Below, in pieces: positions 10,050 through 21,424 of a DNA stretch of 64,000 bases; positions within the stretch are counted from its first letter, which is position 1; the number at the start of each line of letters is the position of its first letter. This DNA is from Mesorhizobium shangrilense. Its GTDB lineage: Bacteria; Pseudomonadota; Alphaproteobacteria; Rhizobiales; Rhizobiaceae. The position numbers and the translations under genes are program-made. Under the pieces are notes generated by a model, which worked only from the letters and a program-made list of their open reading frames with translations, ran no database searches and was not told the DNA's origin. Location: positions 1,364,001-1,428,000 of the forward strand of contig NZ_JBEWSZ010000001.1 of assembly GCF_040537815.1 (NCBI RefSeq), in the 5' to 3' direction.

Positions 10050-11177
10050 ATGCAGCTTCGCAGCTTCATTTTCCTGGGACTTTGCGCCGCACTCGGCCTG
10101 AGTTCCGCGGCCTTCGCCGGTACGCCGGTAAACATGACCGCATCGCCTTCGGTCGAGAGAACCGATGTCATCAACGTCGCCGTCAAAAGTGACGCGGCGC
10201 AACTGAGGCTTCTTAAAAAGAAGAAGAACCCGACGTCCGAGGACCTCGCACAGATCAGCAAGCTCGAGGCCAAGATAGCTGCCGACAAGGAGGCCGCTCA
10301 GGCCAAGGCGCTCGAGGCCAGGAAGCTGGCGATGCGCGAAGCGGCCAAGGCCAGGGCTGACGCGGAACGGCAGGCCTTCCTTGCTTCGAAGGGCAAGCCC
10401 GCCGCGACCGAGGTGGCCGATGCCAAGCCTTCCAAGAAAACCGTCAAGATCATCGAGCAGGCGGAGCCGGTCGCGCCTATCGCGCCGATCCAATCGGCAG
10501 AGCCGATCCCGGCGGAGGCTATGAATGTCGCACTGACGGGTAACAACAGCGAACTGCGCAGCGAGGCGCCTGGGCAGAAGCAGCAGAGCGCCGGCCTCTT
10601 TGCCGGGCTGTTCGGCGGCACCTCCTCCTCTTCCTCGATTGCATATCTTCCCGAGACGCGCGCTCTCGATGCCGCGCTCGCCAAGAAGGAAGCCAAAAGG
10701 CAGTTCAAGGTAAAGCCGGAATTCGTCCCCCAGGATGTGACGTTCACCGGATATGAGGCAGGCACCATCGTCATCGATACCAGCGCGCGCCGCCTCTATC
10801 TGGTCGAATCGTCGACCACCGCGCGCCGCTATGCGATCGCGGTCGGCCGCGAGGGCCTGCAGTTCAAGGGCACCGTTGCCGTTGGCGACAAGCAGGAATG
10901 GCCGCGGTGGATCCCGACGCTCGACATGCAGAAGCGCGAGCCCAGTCACTATGGCCGCTTCAAGGATGGCATGCCCGGTGGTGGCGAGAATCCGCTCGGA
11001 GCACGCGCCATCTATCTTTACGACGGGAAGAAGGACACCCATCTTCGCATTCACGGCACCATTGCGCCGCAGTCGATCGGAACCAGCGCCTCCAATGGCT
11101 GCTTCCGCATGATCAACGAGCACGTCATGGATCTCTATAGCCGCGTGAAGGTCGGAACCAAGGTCGTCATCATCTGA
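10050..11177 (+). CDS. L,D-transpeptidase (YkuD family), secreted
   Basis: A periplasmic L,D-transpeptidase of 375 residues, expected to form 3-3 peptidoglycan cross-links or attach proteins to the wall. A signal peptide (about residues 1-24, ending AAFAG) is followed by a charged Lys/Ala-rich coiled segment (50-110), a linker, and a C-terminal YkuD domain from about residue 225. The active site reads LRIHGT then SNGCFRM, giving the catalytic His and Cys. The His-Gly-Cys of many relatives is Asn-Gly-Cys here, a known variation. It is inserted between secG and pyrG and closed by a strong terminator. Confidence 0.88.
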   Translation: MQLRSFIFLGLCAALGLSSAAFAGTPVNMTASPSVERTDVINVAVKSDAAQLRLLKKKKNPTSEDLAQISKLEAKIAADKEAAQAKALEARKLAMREAAKARADAERQAFLASKGKPAATEVADAKPSKKTVKIIEQAEPVAPIAPIQSAEPIPAEAMNVALTGNNSELRSEAPGQKQQSAGLFAGLFGGTSSSSSIAYLPETRALDAALAKKEAKRQFKVKPEFVPQDVTFTGYEAGTIVIDTSARRLYLVESSTTARRYAIAVGREGLQFKGTVAVGDKQEWPRWIPTLDMQKREPSHYGRFKDGMPGGGENPLGARAIYLYDGKKDTHLRIHGTIAPQSIGTSASNGCFRMINEHVMDLYSRVKVGTKVVII

Positions 11178-11197
11178 CGCCTTCGACGATATTGCCG

Positions 11198-11229
11198 AAA
11201 GGGCCGGCTTTCGCCGGCCCTTTTGTTTT
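11198..11229 (+). terminator. Intrinsic terminator after the L,D-transpeptidase gene
   Basis: A perfect GGGCCGGC/GCCGGCCC stem with a four-base TTTC loop, flanked by AAA before and TTTTGTTTT after. This is a textbook Rho-independent terminator 20 bases past the stop codon. It separates the transpeptidase transcript from pyrG. Confidence 0.9.
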
Positions 11230-11315
11230 GACTTGCCCTGCGGGGCACCATGCCTTTTTGGGAAAAAACCCTAGCGGCCGTTTTTTCTCTGGCGGAATCA
11301 ATTCGGCCGCGTTAA

Positions 11316-12956
<1,641 letters not shown>

Positions 12957-12976
12957 GCAAGGCACCGGTTCACCTG

Positions 12977-13516
12977 ATGCAAACCTATGTCGCGCTCCTC
13001 TACAGCATCATCCTGGGCGAGGGGCGCAGGGTGGTCATGTCCGATCTCAAGGCCGTGGCGGAAGGTCTTGGCCTGAAGAACCCGCGTACACTCGTTGCGA
13101 CCGGCAATCTGGTTTTCGACACCGACGAGACCGAGATTGCCGGGCTGGAGTTGTTGCTGGAGACCGCGTTCGAAAAGACTTTTGGCCGGCATGTCGACAT
13201 CATCGTGCGCGACGCAGCTGGCTGGCGGATGCTGGCGTCCGGAAACCCGTTTCCCGCCGAATCGGCGGCTGCAGGGGATCAGGTTGCGGTTCGGGTGATG
13301 CGTAGGCCGGTTCCAGCCGAATCTGTCGCTGATCTGGAGGCCTATGTCGGCCGAGATGAGAAGATGCAGGCGGTCGGCGGCGACATCTGGATTGTCTTTT
13401 CGCGAGAGACGCCGAACTCACGGCTACTCACGGCGACAAGCCACAAACGCCTGGGTATCGGCACCTCGCGCAACTGGAACACCGTGCGCCGGCTGGCCGA
13501 AATGGTCGGAGCATAG
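12977..13516 (+). CDS. DUF1697 family protein
   Basis: A 179-residue cytosolic protein of the DUF1697 family. It starts with the family-typical QTYVALLYSI segment, then a DLKAVAEGLGLKNPRTLVATGNLVF stretch described by its GLKNPRT and ATGNLVF motifs, and ends with the TATSHKRLGIGTSRNWNTV signature. The biochemical role of the family is unknown. It starts 20 bases after pyrG and may be read through from it. Confidence 0.85.
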   Translation: MQTYVALLYSIILGEGRRVVMSDLKAVAEGLGLKNPRTLVATGNLVFDTDETEIAGLELLLETAFEKTFGRHVDIIVRDAAGWRMLASGNPFPAESAAAGDQVAVRVMRRPVPAESVADLEAYVGRDEKMQAVGGDIWIVFSRETPNSRLLTATSHKRLGIGTSRNWNTVRRLAEMVGA

Positions 13517-13520
13517 AGAC

Positions 13521-13542
13521 GGGGCGGCATTGCCGCCGCCCC
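13521..13542. terminator. GC-rich hairpin between convergent genes
   Basis: An eight-base arm GGGGCGGC (13521-13528) pairs with GCCGCCCC (13535-13542) around a six-base loop. It sits in the 39-base gap between the converging DUF1697 and permease genes, so it probably acts as a shared terminator, though no strong T-run is present on either strand. Confidence 0.6.
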
Positions 13543-13555
13543 GCGAGATTGTCTG

Positions 13556-15013
13556 TCAGGCCTTGGCTGTCCTGGCGCCTGCGCCCAGGGCCGCGGTTCG
13601 CATCACATAGTAGATGACGCCGCCGATAGCGACGCCGAAGAACCAGCCATAGACACCCCACCAGGATGGCAGCAGGCTGGTGAAGTTGGGCAGGATCGAC
13701 GAGAAGATCGCGCCGATGCCAGCCGCGATGAAGGCATTGACATGCCAGCCGCCCTGGAAGCGGAATTCGCCGTCTTCCCGGTAGAGTGCGTCGACGTCGA
13801 CCTCACCCTTCCGGATCAGGTAGTAGTCGACCATCATCACCCCGAAGATCGGCCCCATCGTCGCGCCGATGATGTTGACGAAGGAGGCAGCGCTGCCTTC
13901 CCACGGCGCGAAGGGATAGAGCACCAGTGCGATCACCGCGGCGATATAGCCGCCCTTCTTGAAGTCGATCTGACGGGGAAAGACGTTGGAGAAGTCGAAC
14001 GCCGGCGACACGAAATTCGCAACCACATTGATGCCAAGCGTCGCCACGGCAAAGGTCAGGGCCGCGAGTGCCGCCAGGAACCAGCTGTCGAACTTCGCCG
14101 AGATCTGGTCGGGGTGCAGCAGCACTTCGTGATAGACGTCGAAGGCGGCAATGGTGGTGACGCCGGCGACCAGCGAAAACAGGATGAGGTTGATCGGCAG
14201 GCCCCAGATATTGCCCTTGCGCAGCGACGCCTTGTCGGGCGCATAGCGGGCGAAATCACAGAAGTTGAGATAGAGCGCCGAAAAATAGGTCACCCAGATC
14301 GCGGCCACCGCAAACAGCGAGGTCCACGAGCCCGGTGTGCCAGGCACGCCGGCATCCTTGGTCTTTTCGAGGAGCACGTCCATCGGAATGTCGCTGGTGA
14401 GGGCGAACCTTCCAGACTTGAAGCAGAGATAAACGGCCAGGATCAGCATCATCACCCACACGGCAGGCCCAGCCCAGTCCTGGAAGCGGCGCACCGTTTC
14501 CATGCCTCTCTGGATGATCAGGAGCTGCAGTGCCCAGATGATCACGAAACAAATGACTTCCAGGCCCGAATGGCCCAGGAAATGCGTCGACTTGTTGAAG
14601 TCGTCGAACCACGGCAAGCGGGTCAGCAGCGCCACGATGGCGCCGGACGCCGCTGCTGTCTGTGCGCCGTACCAGAAGCAGGCAACGACGGCACGCACCA
14701 GGGCCGGCACATTGGCCCCCCAGATGCCAAAGGAAGCGCGGGCAAGCACGGGGTAGGGCACCCCGGTCTTCACACCGGCATAACCGACCATGTTCATCAA
14801 TGCGTAGATGATGAGCGAACCGATGCCGATGGCGATGATGAAATTGACGAAACCACCGCAGAACAGGAAGAGACTGGCAGCCAGGTAGTAGCCCCAGAGA
14901 CTGTGGACGTCCGACGTCCAGACGTTGAAAATCGAGAATGGCCCCCAGTTTCGAACCTTCGCCGGAGCGAGATCCTCATTGTACAGGCCAGGTGATGCGC
15001 CTTGTATTGTCAT
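13556..15013 (-). CDS. NCS1 family purine/pyrimidine/hydantoin permease
   Basis: An inner-membrane symporter of 485 residues with about twelve hydrophobic segments. The N-terminal NEDLAPAKVRNWGPFSIFNVW stretch (key residues N-E-D-L, W-G, N-x-W) and the TGVPYPVLARASFGIWGANVP loop are signatures of the NCS1 family (cytosine, uracil, allantoin, hydantoin). Exact substrate cannot be read from sequence. An AAGGGGAA ribosome site lies upstream. No catabolic gene adjoins it: the left neighbour is DUF1697 and the right side is a 304-base gap. Confidence 0.88.
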   Translation of the reverse strand: MTIQGASPGLYNEDLAPAKVRNWGPFSIFNVWTSDVHSLWGYYLAASLFLFCGGFVNFIIAIGIGSLIIYALMNMVGYAGVKTGVPYPVLARASFGIWGANVPALVRAVVACFWYGAQTAAASGAIVALLTRLPWFDDFNKSTHFLGHSGLEVICFVIIWALQLLIIQRGMETVRRFQDWAGPAVWVMMLILAVYLCFKSGRFALTSDIPMDVLLEKTKDAGVPGTPGSWTSLFAVAAIWVTYFSALYLNFCDFARYAPDKASLRKGNIWGLPINLILFSLVAGVTTIAAFDVYHEVLLHPDQISAKFDSWFLAALAALTFAVATLGINVVANFVSPAFDFSNVFPRQIDFKKGGYIAAVIALVLYPFAPWEGSAASFVNIIGATMGPIFGVMMVDYYLIRKGEVDVDALYREDGEFRFQGGWHVNAFIAAGIGAIFSSILPNFTSLLPSWWGVYGWFFGVAIGGVIYYVMRTAALGAGARTAKA

Positions 15014-15317
15014 TGTGATGTGTTCCCCTTTTTGCCGGACGCGCCCTCACGCGTTGGCCACGCAGGTTAAGCCTGACGCAAGGGAAGCGGCAACGGAGTG
15101 ATTTGCCGGCTTTGGCCTTAAAGATATTCAATGGGAATCACTGTTATCGGCAGCGAGCGGGTTGCCGTGATTCTCTCTCGCCAATGATTCGCGGCCAATT
15201 CGCCGTGGTTCGGCCAATCCGAAATTTTTTTCAGCCAACCGCCATTTTGTTGGGAACCAAATGGCCGGCTGCGAGTTTGGTGGTGTTCGATCGCAACGCG
15301 ATCGACGGGAGGAAACT
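15014..15317. other. Intergenic region, no gene seen
   Basis: A 304-base gap between the leftward permease and the rightward DUF982 gene. Open frames here lack ribosome sites and typical codon bias. It should contain promoters for both neighbours, and it is less GC-rich around 15115-15240 than the genes, but no operator stands out. Confidence 0.4.
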
Positions 15318-15620
15318 ATGGATCGCTTGCATTTCTTTTCGCCGGTGCGAATTACGCGCGGGCAAGGACACCCCTTGGAAGAAGTCGACAGCGTAGCCGA
15401 AGCAATGGTATTTCTGCGGAAATGGCCAACCGGGCGGCGCGGGCCGGTGTATCAATGCGCGCTGAATTGCTGTTCCGCGGCTTTGTCGGGACAGATGTCG
15501 CCCGAGGAAGCGAGGAAGGCTTTCACGGGTTTTGCCCGGATTACGCGCTTGCTGGACGATGAGTCGGCAATGCCCATGGGCGGTGAAAGCATGGGGCATG
15601 TATACGCCCTGCGGCGGTAA
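15318..15620 (+). CDS. DUF982 domain protein
   Basis: A 100-residue protein of the DUF982 family, which is largely confined to Rhizobiales and often present in many copies. The family pattern is visible: F..V...G....V.SV.EA..FL.KWP..RRGP.Y..AL.CC..AL.G...PE.AR.AF. The ATG at 15318 was preferred over an upstream in-frame start because GGGAGGAA lies just before it. Function is unknown. Confidence 0.8.
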   Translation: MDRLHFFSPVRITRGQGHPLEEVDSVAEAMVFLRKWPTGRRGPVYQCALNCCSAALSGQMSPEEARKAFTGFARITRLLDDESAMPMGGESMGHVYALRR

Positions 15621-15822
15621 ACGCCTGATCCGGATTGCTACTTCAACGTCTGCGCTCGTAGAGGGTGCAGACGTGGGTGGTCTTTGCCCCCGCTGCTCAC
15701 CTGCGAGTGTCTCCTGTGCTACGCTAGTGCGCGCCTTTGATGCGTCGCCTCGCGCGTGGCGCCATGTTGCTGGTCCAAATGATCGGCTGGCGGCGATCAC
15801 GGCACGATCGGGAGAAAGAACA

Positions 15823-15990
15823 ATGCCCAAATGGCTCAAGATGGTTTTGGGAACGGTTGGCGCCATCGCCATCGCATTGGTATGGGCAATAGCGGCCACA
15901 TGGATGGGGGCTCCATCCATCCTGATCACGGTCGGAGCGGTCGCGATAGGGGCGGGGACTTACACCTACTTTGGCCAAGGCTCGAGCTGA
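15823..15990 (+). CDS. Small membrane protein, 55 residues
   Basis: A short frame with a good GGGAGAAAG ribosome site eight bases before the ATG. The product starts with MPKWLKMVLG and then has two hydrophobic stretches (about 8-26 and 29-46) separated by a short MGAPS turn, suggesting a two-helix inner-membrane protein. No family recognised. It stands alone between DUF982 and the LysR gene. Confidence 0.6.
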   Translation: MPKWLKMVLGTVGAIAIALVWAIAATWMGAPSILITVGAVAIGAGTYTYFGQGSS

Positions 15991-16071
15991 TGGCTATCCG
16001 CCTGAAGCGACAGCCAAAGCGTTCAATCTGAAGCGACTCTCCAGCGTTACCTATCCACAACGGCATTTCGC

Positions 16072-16974
16072 CTAAGCGATGGCCATCACCCGTTTGTGGT
16101 CGGCAACTTCGGAGAGCAGCCAATCCTGGAACAGCCCGGTGCCCGGCTTGTTGCCGATGCTGCGACGCTGATGCAGGTAAATCCCGGCCGGATAGGTGTG
16201 GCGGGCGCGAAACGGGGCGACAAGTTTGCCTTGCTCCAGAAAATCCTGGGCCATCATCGTGTCGGCAAGCGCGATACCGGCGCCATTGATCGCCTCGCGC
16301 ATGATGAGCGTACAATCATCCAGAGTTGTGCTGGACTTCGGCGTCGTGTCCGAAACGCCCTCCTGCTCCAGCCAACGCCTCCATCTCATGCTCTCACATT
16401 CATGGATGAGGTGGTGATTGACCAGATCAGCGGGCGATCGCAGCGGCACCGGCCCATTGAGCAGCGAGGGCGCACAGACCGGCGTCAGAACCAACGGGAT
16501 CAACAGCGTCAAAGCCGGGCCGGCCTTGTAGACGAACTCGTCGACGATGGCCAAGTCGAAGTTGGCGCGCTTGCCTGATGTCGAGATCTCCAGATCGACG
16601 GACGGGTGCAGTCGCCGAAAATTCGGCAACCGGTCCGCCAGCCAGAGGTTCAGAACAGCCGGCACGCACAAGACCCTGACACGTTGGGCTCTGCTGTGGC
16701 GCGGGCCATCGGAGAGGCTGACATCGTCCGTGGCGCGCCAGATGGCCTCGAACGCTTCCGAGAGGCTGCGCGCATAGTAAGAACCTCTCGTGGTCGGCGT
16801 TATCTGGCGAAAGCCGCGCTCGAACAAATCCTGGCCGAGATTTCTTTCAAGCGCGCGGATGTGGCGGCTGATAGCCGAGGGTGTCAGATGCAGCTCTTCC
16901 GCTGCATCCTTGACGCTGCCGAGACGCGCCGCGGCTTCGAAAGCGCGCATGCCATTGAGTGAAGGTAAGGCCAT
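16072..16974 (-). CDS. LysR family transcriptional regulator (GcvA-like)
   Basis: A 300-residue LysR-type regulator. The N-terminal winged helix-turn-helix reads ALPSLNGMRAFEAAARLGS, then VKDAAEELHLTPSAISRHI, with the GcvA-like E-x-x-L-G-x-x-L-F-x-R-x-x-R helix after it; the effector-binding domain follows from about residue 90. I chose the ATG at 16974 because it gives the family N-terminus; the frame is open a further 34 codons upstream without matching residues. It is divergent from the peptidase/peptide-importer operon and probably controls it through the inverted repeat at 17002-17025. Confidence 0.9.
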   Translation of the reverse strand: MALPSLNGMRAFEAAARLGSVKDAAEELHLTPSAISRHIRALERNLGQDLFERGFRQITPTTRGSYYARSLSEAFEAIWRATDDVSLSDGPRHSRAQRVRVLCVPAVLNLWLADRLPNFRRLHPSVDLEISTSGKRANFDLAIVDEFVYKAGPALTLLIPLVLTPVCAPSLLNGPVPLRSPADLVNHHLIHECESMRWRRWLEQEGVSDTTPKSSTTLDDCTLIMREAINGAGIALADTMMAQDFLEQGKLVAPFRARHTYPAGIYLHQRRSIGNKPGTGLFQDWLLSEVADHKRVMAIA

Positions 16975-17001
16975 TGGCTGATCATGAATTGTCAGTTGAG
17001 T

Positions 17002-17025
17002 TTTTGTCAATCGATATGGACAAAA
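17002..17025. promoter_or_regulatory. Inverted repeat, candidate LysR-type operator
   Basis: Perfect seven-base arms TTTTGTC (17002-17008) and GACAAAA (17019-17025) are separated by ten bases. The site lies 28 bases from the LysR start and 226 bases before the aminopeptidase start, in the divergent gap. Dyad spacing and position fit a LysR regulator binding site that also autoregulates. Binding itself is inferred. Confidence 0.55.
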
Positions 17026-17250
17026 TTGGCGTTTGATCGCGTGCCCTGTTCGGGGATACCGAAAAGGCAAGAGCAACTAAGTCGTCTTAAGAAAACGACT
17101 ATTTGGGGACACCGGCACCATTCCACCAGCGGCAGAGACCGGTTTGGCCGGTTTCCACCGGTGGCGGGCGCAGCTTGGCCGCATGACAAAATAGCATGTC
17201 GTGGCCGACCCCTCAGCCGGTATCGCCGCAATAGGAGAGAATGCCCGCTT

Positions 17251-18765
17251 ATGCCTCAATCGCCAGTGCCGGTCTTCGAAACGGCTGACGAGATTTCCGC
17301 GGAAACCTCTGTCGTCGTGATCCTGCAAACTGCCCAGAACGGCTTTGGTCCTCGGGCAGCGGCACTGGACGCTGACATGGGCGGGATTCTTTCCCGGGCC
17401 TGCTCAGACCCGGCTGCCCTGGCAGAATCAGGCGCCTGCATCGATCTGATCGCCCCGCAGGCGGTATCGGCCCGGCGCGTGATCGTCCTGGCATTGGGCA
17501 AAGCCGAAGCCGTAACCACCCTGTCCCTGGCGCGCGCCGGCGGGTTGCTTGCCGCGCATCTGGAAAGCAAAGGGGAATGTTCGGCCACGATCGTCCTTGA
17601 TCCCATCGCCGGCGTTGACCTGCCCGGTGCGGAAATCCTGGCGCGCGTCGCACTTGGCATGCGGCTGCGGCGCTATCGTTTCGACATGCGCAACCAGCGG
17701 CAAGGCGCGGGGGCGGATCGAACCTTGCGGGTTCAACTGGTCGGAGCAAGCGGGGATGGTGTGACCTCGGCGCTGGTCCGGATCAATGCCATCGCCGATG
17801 GCGTCGAATATGCGCGGACCCTGGTCAACCTGCCGCCGAACCATCTCCATCCCGACAATTTCCACGATCATCTCGAACCGCTTCGCGAAGCCGGCATCGA
17901 CGTCGAAATGCTCGACGCCGCGCAGCTGAAAGAGCTCGGCATGAACGCGCTCCTGGCCGTCGGAGCGGGCTCGGCGCGAGCGCCACGGGTCGCGGTCCTG
18001 CGCTACCGCGGCAAGGGCGCTCCCTCCCAGCCGCTCGCTTTTGTCGGCAAGGGCGTCTGTTTTGATTCCGGTGGGCTGTGCATCAAGGGCGGGGCGCAGA
18101 TGTTCGACATGAAGGCCGACATGGGTGGGGCGGCCGCGGTCGTCGGCCTGATGATAGCGCTCGCCCGACAGGGCAGCCCGGTCCACGCCGTCGGCGTGCT
18201 GGGTATCGCCGAGAACATGCCATCGGGTACCGCGCTGAAACCACGCGACATCATCACGACAGCCTCGGGGCAGACCGTGGAAGTGTTCGACACGGATGCG
18301 GAAGGACGCCTGCTTCTGGCCGACTGCCTCCACTATGCGGCGACGCGCTTCAACCCGTCGGTGATCGTCGATCTGGCTACGCTGACCTATTCGGTGACGC
18401 GCGGCCTGGGGTCGATATTCGCCGGGCTGTTCAGCACCGACGATGCCATCGCGTCACAGATCATCGCAGCCGGAGAAACGGTCGGCGAGCGGTTCTGGCG
18501 GCTGCCGCTCGACCGGGCCTATGACGAAGGACTGCAATCGCCATTCGCCGACCTCCGGCACCACGCCAAGGATATGGAAGATGGCGACGCTCCCTATGCC
18601 GCGGCCTTCCTGCGCCATTTCACGGCAGACCGCCCCTGGGTGCATCTCGATATCGCCAGCAAGGAATTGACTGACTCCGATCGGCCCTTGGCCAGGCAAG
18701 GCGCCACGGCATTCGGCGTGCAAGTGCTGGAAGAATGGGTGCAGGCCAGCCGCAAGGCGAACTAG
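17251..18765 (+). CDS. pepA: Leucyl aminopeptidase, M17 family
   Basis: A two-metal cytosolic aminopeptidase of 504 residues that removes N-terminal residues from peptides. The C-terminal catalytic domain has the metal/bicarbonate motifs GKGVCFDSGGLCIK and MFDMKADMGGAAAV, and the M17 signature in DTDAEGRLLLADCL (NTDAEGRL in most relatives). The N-terminal domain is the less conserved macro-like domain. The ATG at 17251 was preferred because AGGAGAGA precedes it by ten bases and the upstream open frame is unlike the family. It is the first gene of a peptide-use operon with a hydrolase and an ABC peptide importer. Confidence 0.92.
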   Translation: MPQSPVPVFETADEISAETSVVVILQTAQNGFGPRAAALDADMGGILSRACSDPAALAESGACIDLIAPQAVSARRVIVLALGKAEAVTTLSLARAGGLLAAHLESKGECSATIVLDPIAGVDLPGAEILARVALGMRLRRYRFDMRNQRQGAGADRTLRVQLVGASGDGVTSALVRINAIADGVEYARTLVNLPPNHLHPDNFHDHLEPLREAGIDVEMLDAAQLKELGMNALLAVGAGSARAPRVAVLRYRGKGAPSQPLAFVGKGVCFDSGGLCIKGGAQMFDMKADMGGAAAVVGLMIALARQGSPVHAVGVLGIAENMPSGTALKPRDIITTASGQTVEVFDTDAEGRLLLADCLHYAATRFNPSVIVDLATLTYSVTRGLGSIFAGLFSTDDAIASQIIAAGETVGERFWRLPLDRAYDEGLQSPFADLRHHAKDMEDGDAPYAAAFLRHFTADRPWVHLDIASKELTDSDRPLARQGATAFGVQVLEEWVQASRKAN

Positions 18766-18792
18766 GCGCCTGCCTCTACGGACAAAGACGAG

Positions 18793-19725
18793 ATGCCTTC
18801 AAACACGCTGGGAATTGGGATGTCGACTGAGATCATTGCTAGGGAAGGGCGGGCCGCCTTCGGTGACTACGAAACCTGGTATCGAATCAGCGGCGAACTC
18901 GATTCTGGCAAAGCCCCGGTGGTGATCCTGCATGGTGGTCCAGGCGTCGCGCACAACTATGTCGATGCCTACAAGCTCCTTGCCCGAAGGGATCGCGCCG
19001 TCATCCACTACGACCAGTTGGGGTGCGGCAATTCCACATTGTTGCCCGAGAAGGGCGCCGACTTCTGGACGCCCCGGCTTTTCATCGACGAGCTTGAAAA
19101 CCTCGTCGACCATCTCGGCATCCGCGCGGGCTTCCACGTCCTCGGCCAGAGCTGGGGCGGCATGCTGGGTGCCGAATATGCGGTAACGCGGCCGAAGGGG
19201 TTGAAGTCGCTGACCATCGCCAACTCGCCGGCTTCCATGAAGCTGTGGGTCGAGGAGGCCAACCGGTTGCGCACCGACCTGCCTGGGGATGTGCAGGAGA
19301 CGCTGACCCGGCACGAACAGGCCGGGACGACGGAGGATGCCGCCTACCAAGAGGCGACGATGGTCTTCTACGAGCGACATGTCTGCCGGGTCGTGCCTTT
19401 TCCACCCGAAGTGACCGAGAGTTTCGCCCAGGTTGCCCGCAATCCGACCGTCTACAATGTGATGAACGGGCCTAACGAATTCCACGTCATCGGAACGCTG
19501 AAGACCTGGAGCATCATCGACCGCCTGCCGGCCATCGATGTTCCCACACTGATCATCTCCGGACGTCATGACGAGGCGACGCCCGCGACCGTGCAGCCCT
19601 TCAATGACGGCATCAAGGGATCGCGCTGGGAGATATTCGAGCATTCCAGCCACATGCCGCATGTCGAAGAGCAGGATGCGTGCATGCGGGTGGTGGGAGA
19701 CTTCCTGGACCGCAACGACAACTGA
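18793..19725 (+). CDS. Proline iminopeptidase-family hydrolase (S33)
   Basis: An alpha/beta hydrolase of 310 residues resembling proline iminopeptidase and the tricorn-interacting factor F1 group, which release N-terminal residues from small peptides. The oxyanion motif VILHGGPG, the D-Q-L-G-x-G-x-S segment, and the nucleophile elbow GQSWGG are present, with a late SGRHDEATP Asp and the HSSHMPHVE His. An alternative ATG at 18820 would remove nine residues and also fits. It lies 27 bases after pepA and 16 bases before the peptide-binding protein gene, so it likely acts on imported peptides. Confidence 0.85.
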   Translation: MPSNTLGIGMSTEIIAREGRAAFGDYETWYRISGELDSGKAPVVILHGGPGVAHNYVDAYKLLARRDRAVIHYDQLGCGNSTLLPEKGADFWTPRLFIDELENLVDHLGIRAGFHVLGQSWGGMLGAEYAVTRPKGLKSLTIANSPASMKLWVEEANRLRTDLPGDVQETLTRHEQAGTTEDAAYQEATMVFYERHVCRVVPFPPEVTESFAQVARNPTVYNVMNGPNEFHVIGTLKTWSIIDRLPAIDVPTLIISGRHDEATPATVQPFNDGIKGSRWEIFEHSSHMPHVEEQDACMRVVGDFLDRNDN

Positions 19726-19741
19726 GAAAAGGGGATCAAGC

Positions 19742-21403
19742 ATGAAGAAACTGTTTTTGGCGGCGTCAGCCGCCGCGTTGCTGGCCGGCACCTTGTTGGC
19801 TCCGGCGCAAGCCGAATATCTCAAGGAACATCGCGGCGGCACCATTCGCCTGCTGGCCCGCTCTGCCGCGGGAACGCTCGATCCGCACATCAACTACACC
19901 GACCAGGGTTGGCAATTGTACCAGCCGATCTATGACGGCCTGGTTGCCTTCCGCAAAGCCGAGGGCATGGACGGCTTCACCATCGTGCCGGACCTGGCCG
20001 AGGCGTTGCCGCAGGTCAGCAATGACGGCAAGACCTTCACCTTCAAGCTGCGCAAAGGCATCAAGTTCTCCAACGGCCAGGACCTTGGCGTGAAGGACGT
20101 CGTCGCCTCCTTCCAGCGAATCTTCAAGGTTTCCGGCCCGACCTCCGGTACTTTCTATGCCGGCATCGTCGGCGCCGACAAATGCCTGGCCGACACCAAG
20201 AGCTGCACGCTGGAAGGCGGCGTTGTCGGTGACGAGGCGGCTGGCACGGTCACCATCAACATCACCAAGCCAGATGCCGAGATCCTCTACAAGCTTGCCT
20301 TGCCGCATGCCGTGGTCCTGCCGGCGGACACGGCCGCGGAGGACATGGGGTCGACGCCCATTCCCAGCACCGGCCCGTACATGATCTCCACTTTCGATCC
20401 CAACAAGGGCATGACGATCTCGCGCAACCCCAATTTCAAGCAGTGGAGCGAGGAAGCCCAGCCGGACGGCTATCCGGATGTCGTCCAATATGATTTCGGC
20501 CTGTCCGAGGAGGCTGCCGTCACCGCGATCCAGAACGGCGAGGCCGACTGGATGTTCGACGCACTGCCCAGCGACCGCCTGGGCGAACTTGGCAGCAAGT
20601 TCATGGACCAGCTGCATATCTCGCCGCTTTCGGCGTGGTGGTACGCACCGCTGAACACCCGTCTTGCTCCGTTCGACAACGAAAAGGCCCGCCAGGCTGT
20701 TGCCTACGCGATCGACCGCAACACGCTGGTCAAGCTGTTTGGCGGCAAGGTGCTGGCCTCCCCGGTCTGCCAGGTCCTGCCTCCGGACTTCCCTGGTCAT
20801 GAGGACTACTGCCCCTACACCAAGAACCCCGGTGCCAAGTGGTCGGCGCCTGATCTCGACAAGGCAAAGCAGCTCGTCGAGGAATCGGGCACCAAGGGCC
20901 AGAAGGTGACCATCATTGTAGAGGACACCGCCGTATCGCGGTCGATCGGCGTCTATCTGCAGAGCGTCTTGACCAGCATTGGCTATGCCGCAGACGTCAA
21001 GCCGATCTCTGCCAACATCCAGTTCACCTACATTCAGAACTCCAACAACAAGGTGCAGATGTCCGTCACCCAATGGTACAAGGACTATCCCGCGGCATCG
21101 GACTTCCTGAATATTCTGTTCAGCTGCGCCTCCTACCGCGAGGGCTCGGACGCTTCGATCAATATAGCCGGCTTCTGCGACAAGGAGATCGACGCCAAGA
21201 TGCAGAAGGCCCTGGACCTCGGCGTGACCGATCAGAAAGCGGCCGACAAGATGTGGGCTGAAATCGACAAGCAGGTCACGGACAAGGCACCGGCTGTCGG
21301 CCTCTTCACGCCGAAGCGGCTCGACTTCGTCAGCAAGCGCCTGGGCAATTTCAAGTTCAACCGGCAGTTCAACTGGATGATCACCCAGTCCTGGGTGCAG
21401 TAA
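19742..21403 (+). CDS. ABC transporter, peptide-type substrate-binding protein (family 5)
   Basis: A periplasmic solute-binding protein of 553 residues, DppA/OppA family. The signal peptide is MKKLFLAASAAALLAG...APAQA with cleavage around residue 24, followed by HRGGTIRLLARS and the family-typical LDPHINYTDQGWQLYQPIYD region given here by its LDPH and YQPIYDGL motifs. A GGGGA ribosome site precedes the ATG. It is the binding component of the importer encoded by the next four genes and is expected to bind short peptides. Confidence 0.93.
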   Translation: MKKLFLAASAAALLAGTLLAPAQAEYLKEHRGGTIRLLARSAAGTLDPHINYTDQGWQLYQPIYDGLVAFRKAEGMDGFTIVPDLAEALPQVSNDGKTFTFKLRKGIKFSNGQDLGVKDVVASFQRIFKVSGPTSGTFYAGIVGADKCLADTKSCTLEGGVVGDEAAGTVTINITKPDAEILYKLALPHAVVLPADTAAEDMGSTPIPSTGPYMISTFDPNKGMTISRNPNFKQWSEEAQPDGYPDVVQYDFGLSEEAAVTAIQNGEADWMFDALPSDRLGELGSKFMDQLHISPLSAWWYAPLNTRLAPFDNEKARQAVAYAIDRNTLVKLFGGKVLASPVCQVLPPDFPGHEDYCPYTKNPGAKWSAPDLDKAKQLVEESGTKGQKVTIIVEDTAVSRSIGVYLQSVLTSIGYAADVKPISANIQFTYIQNSNNKVQMSVTQWYKDYPAASDFLNILFSCASYREGSDASINIAGFCDKEIDAKMQKALDLGVTDQKAADKMWAEIDKQVTDKAPAVGLFTPKRLDFVSKRLGNFKFNRQFNWMITQSWVQ

Positions 21404-21424
21404 CGAACTGTGGAGGGCACGTCC

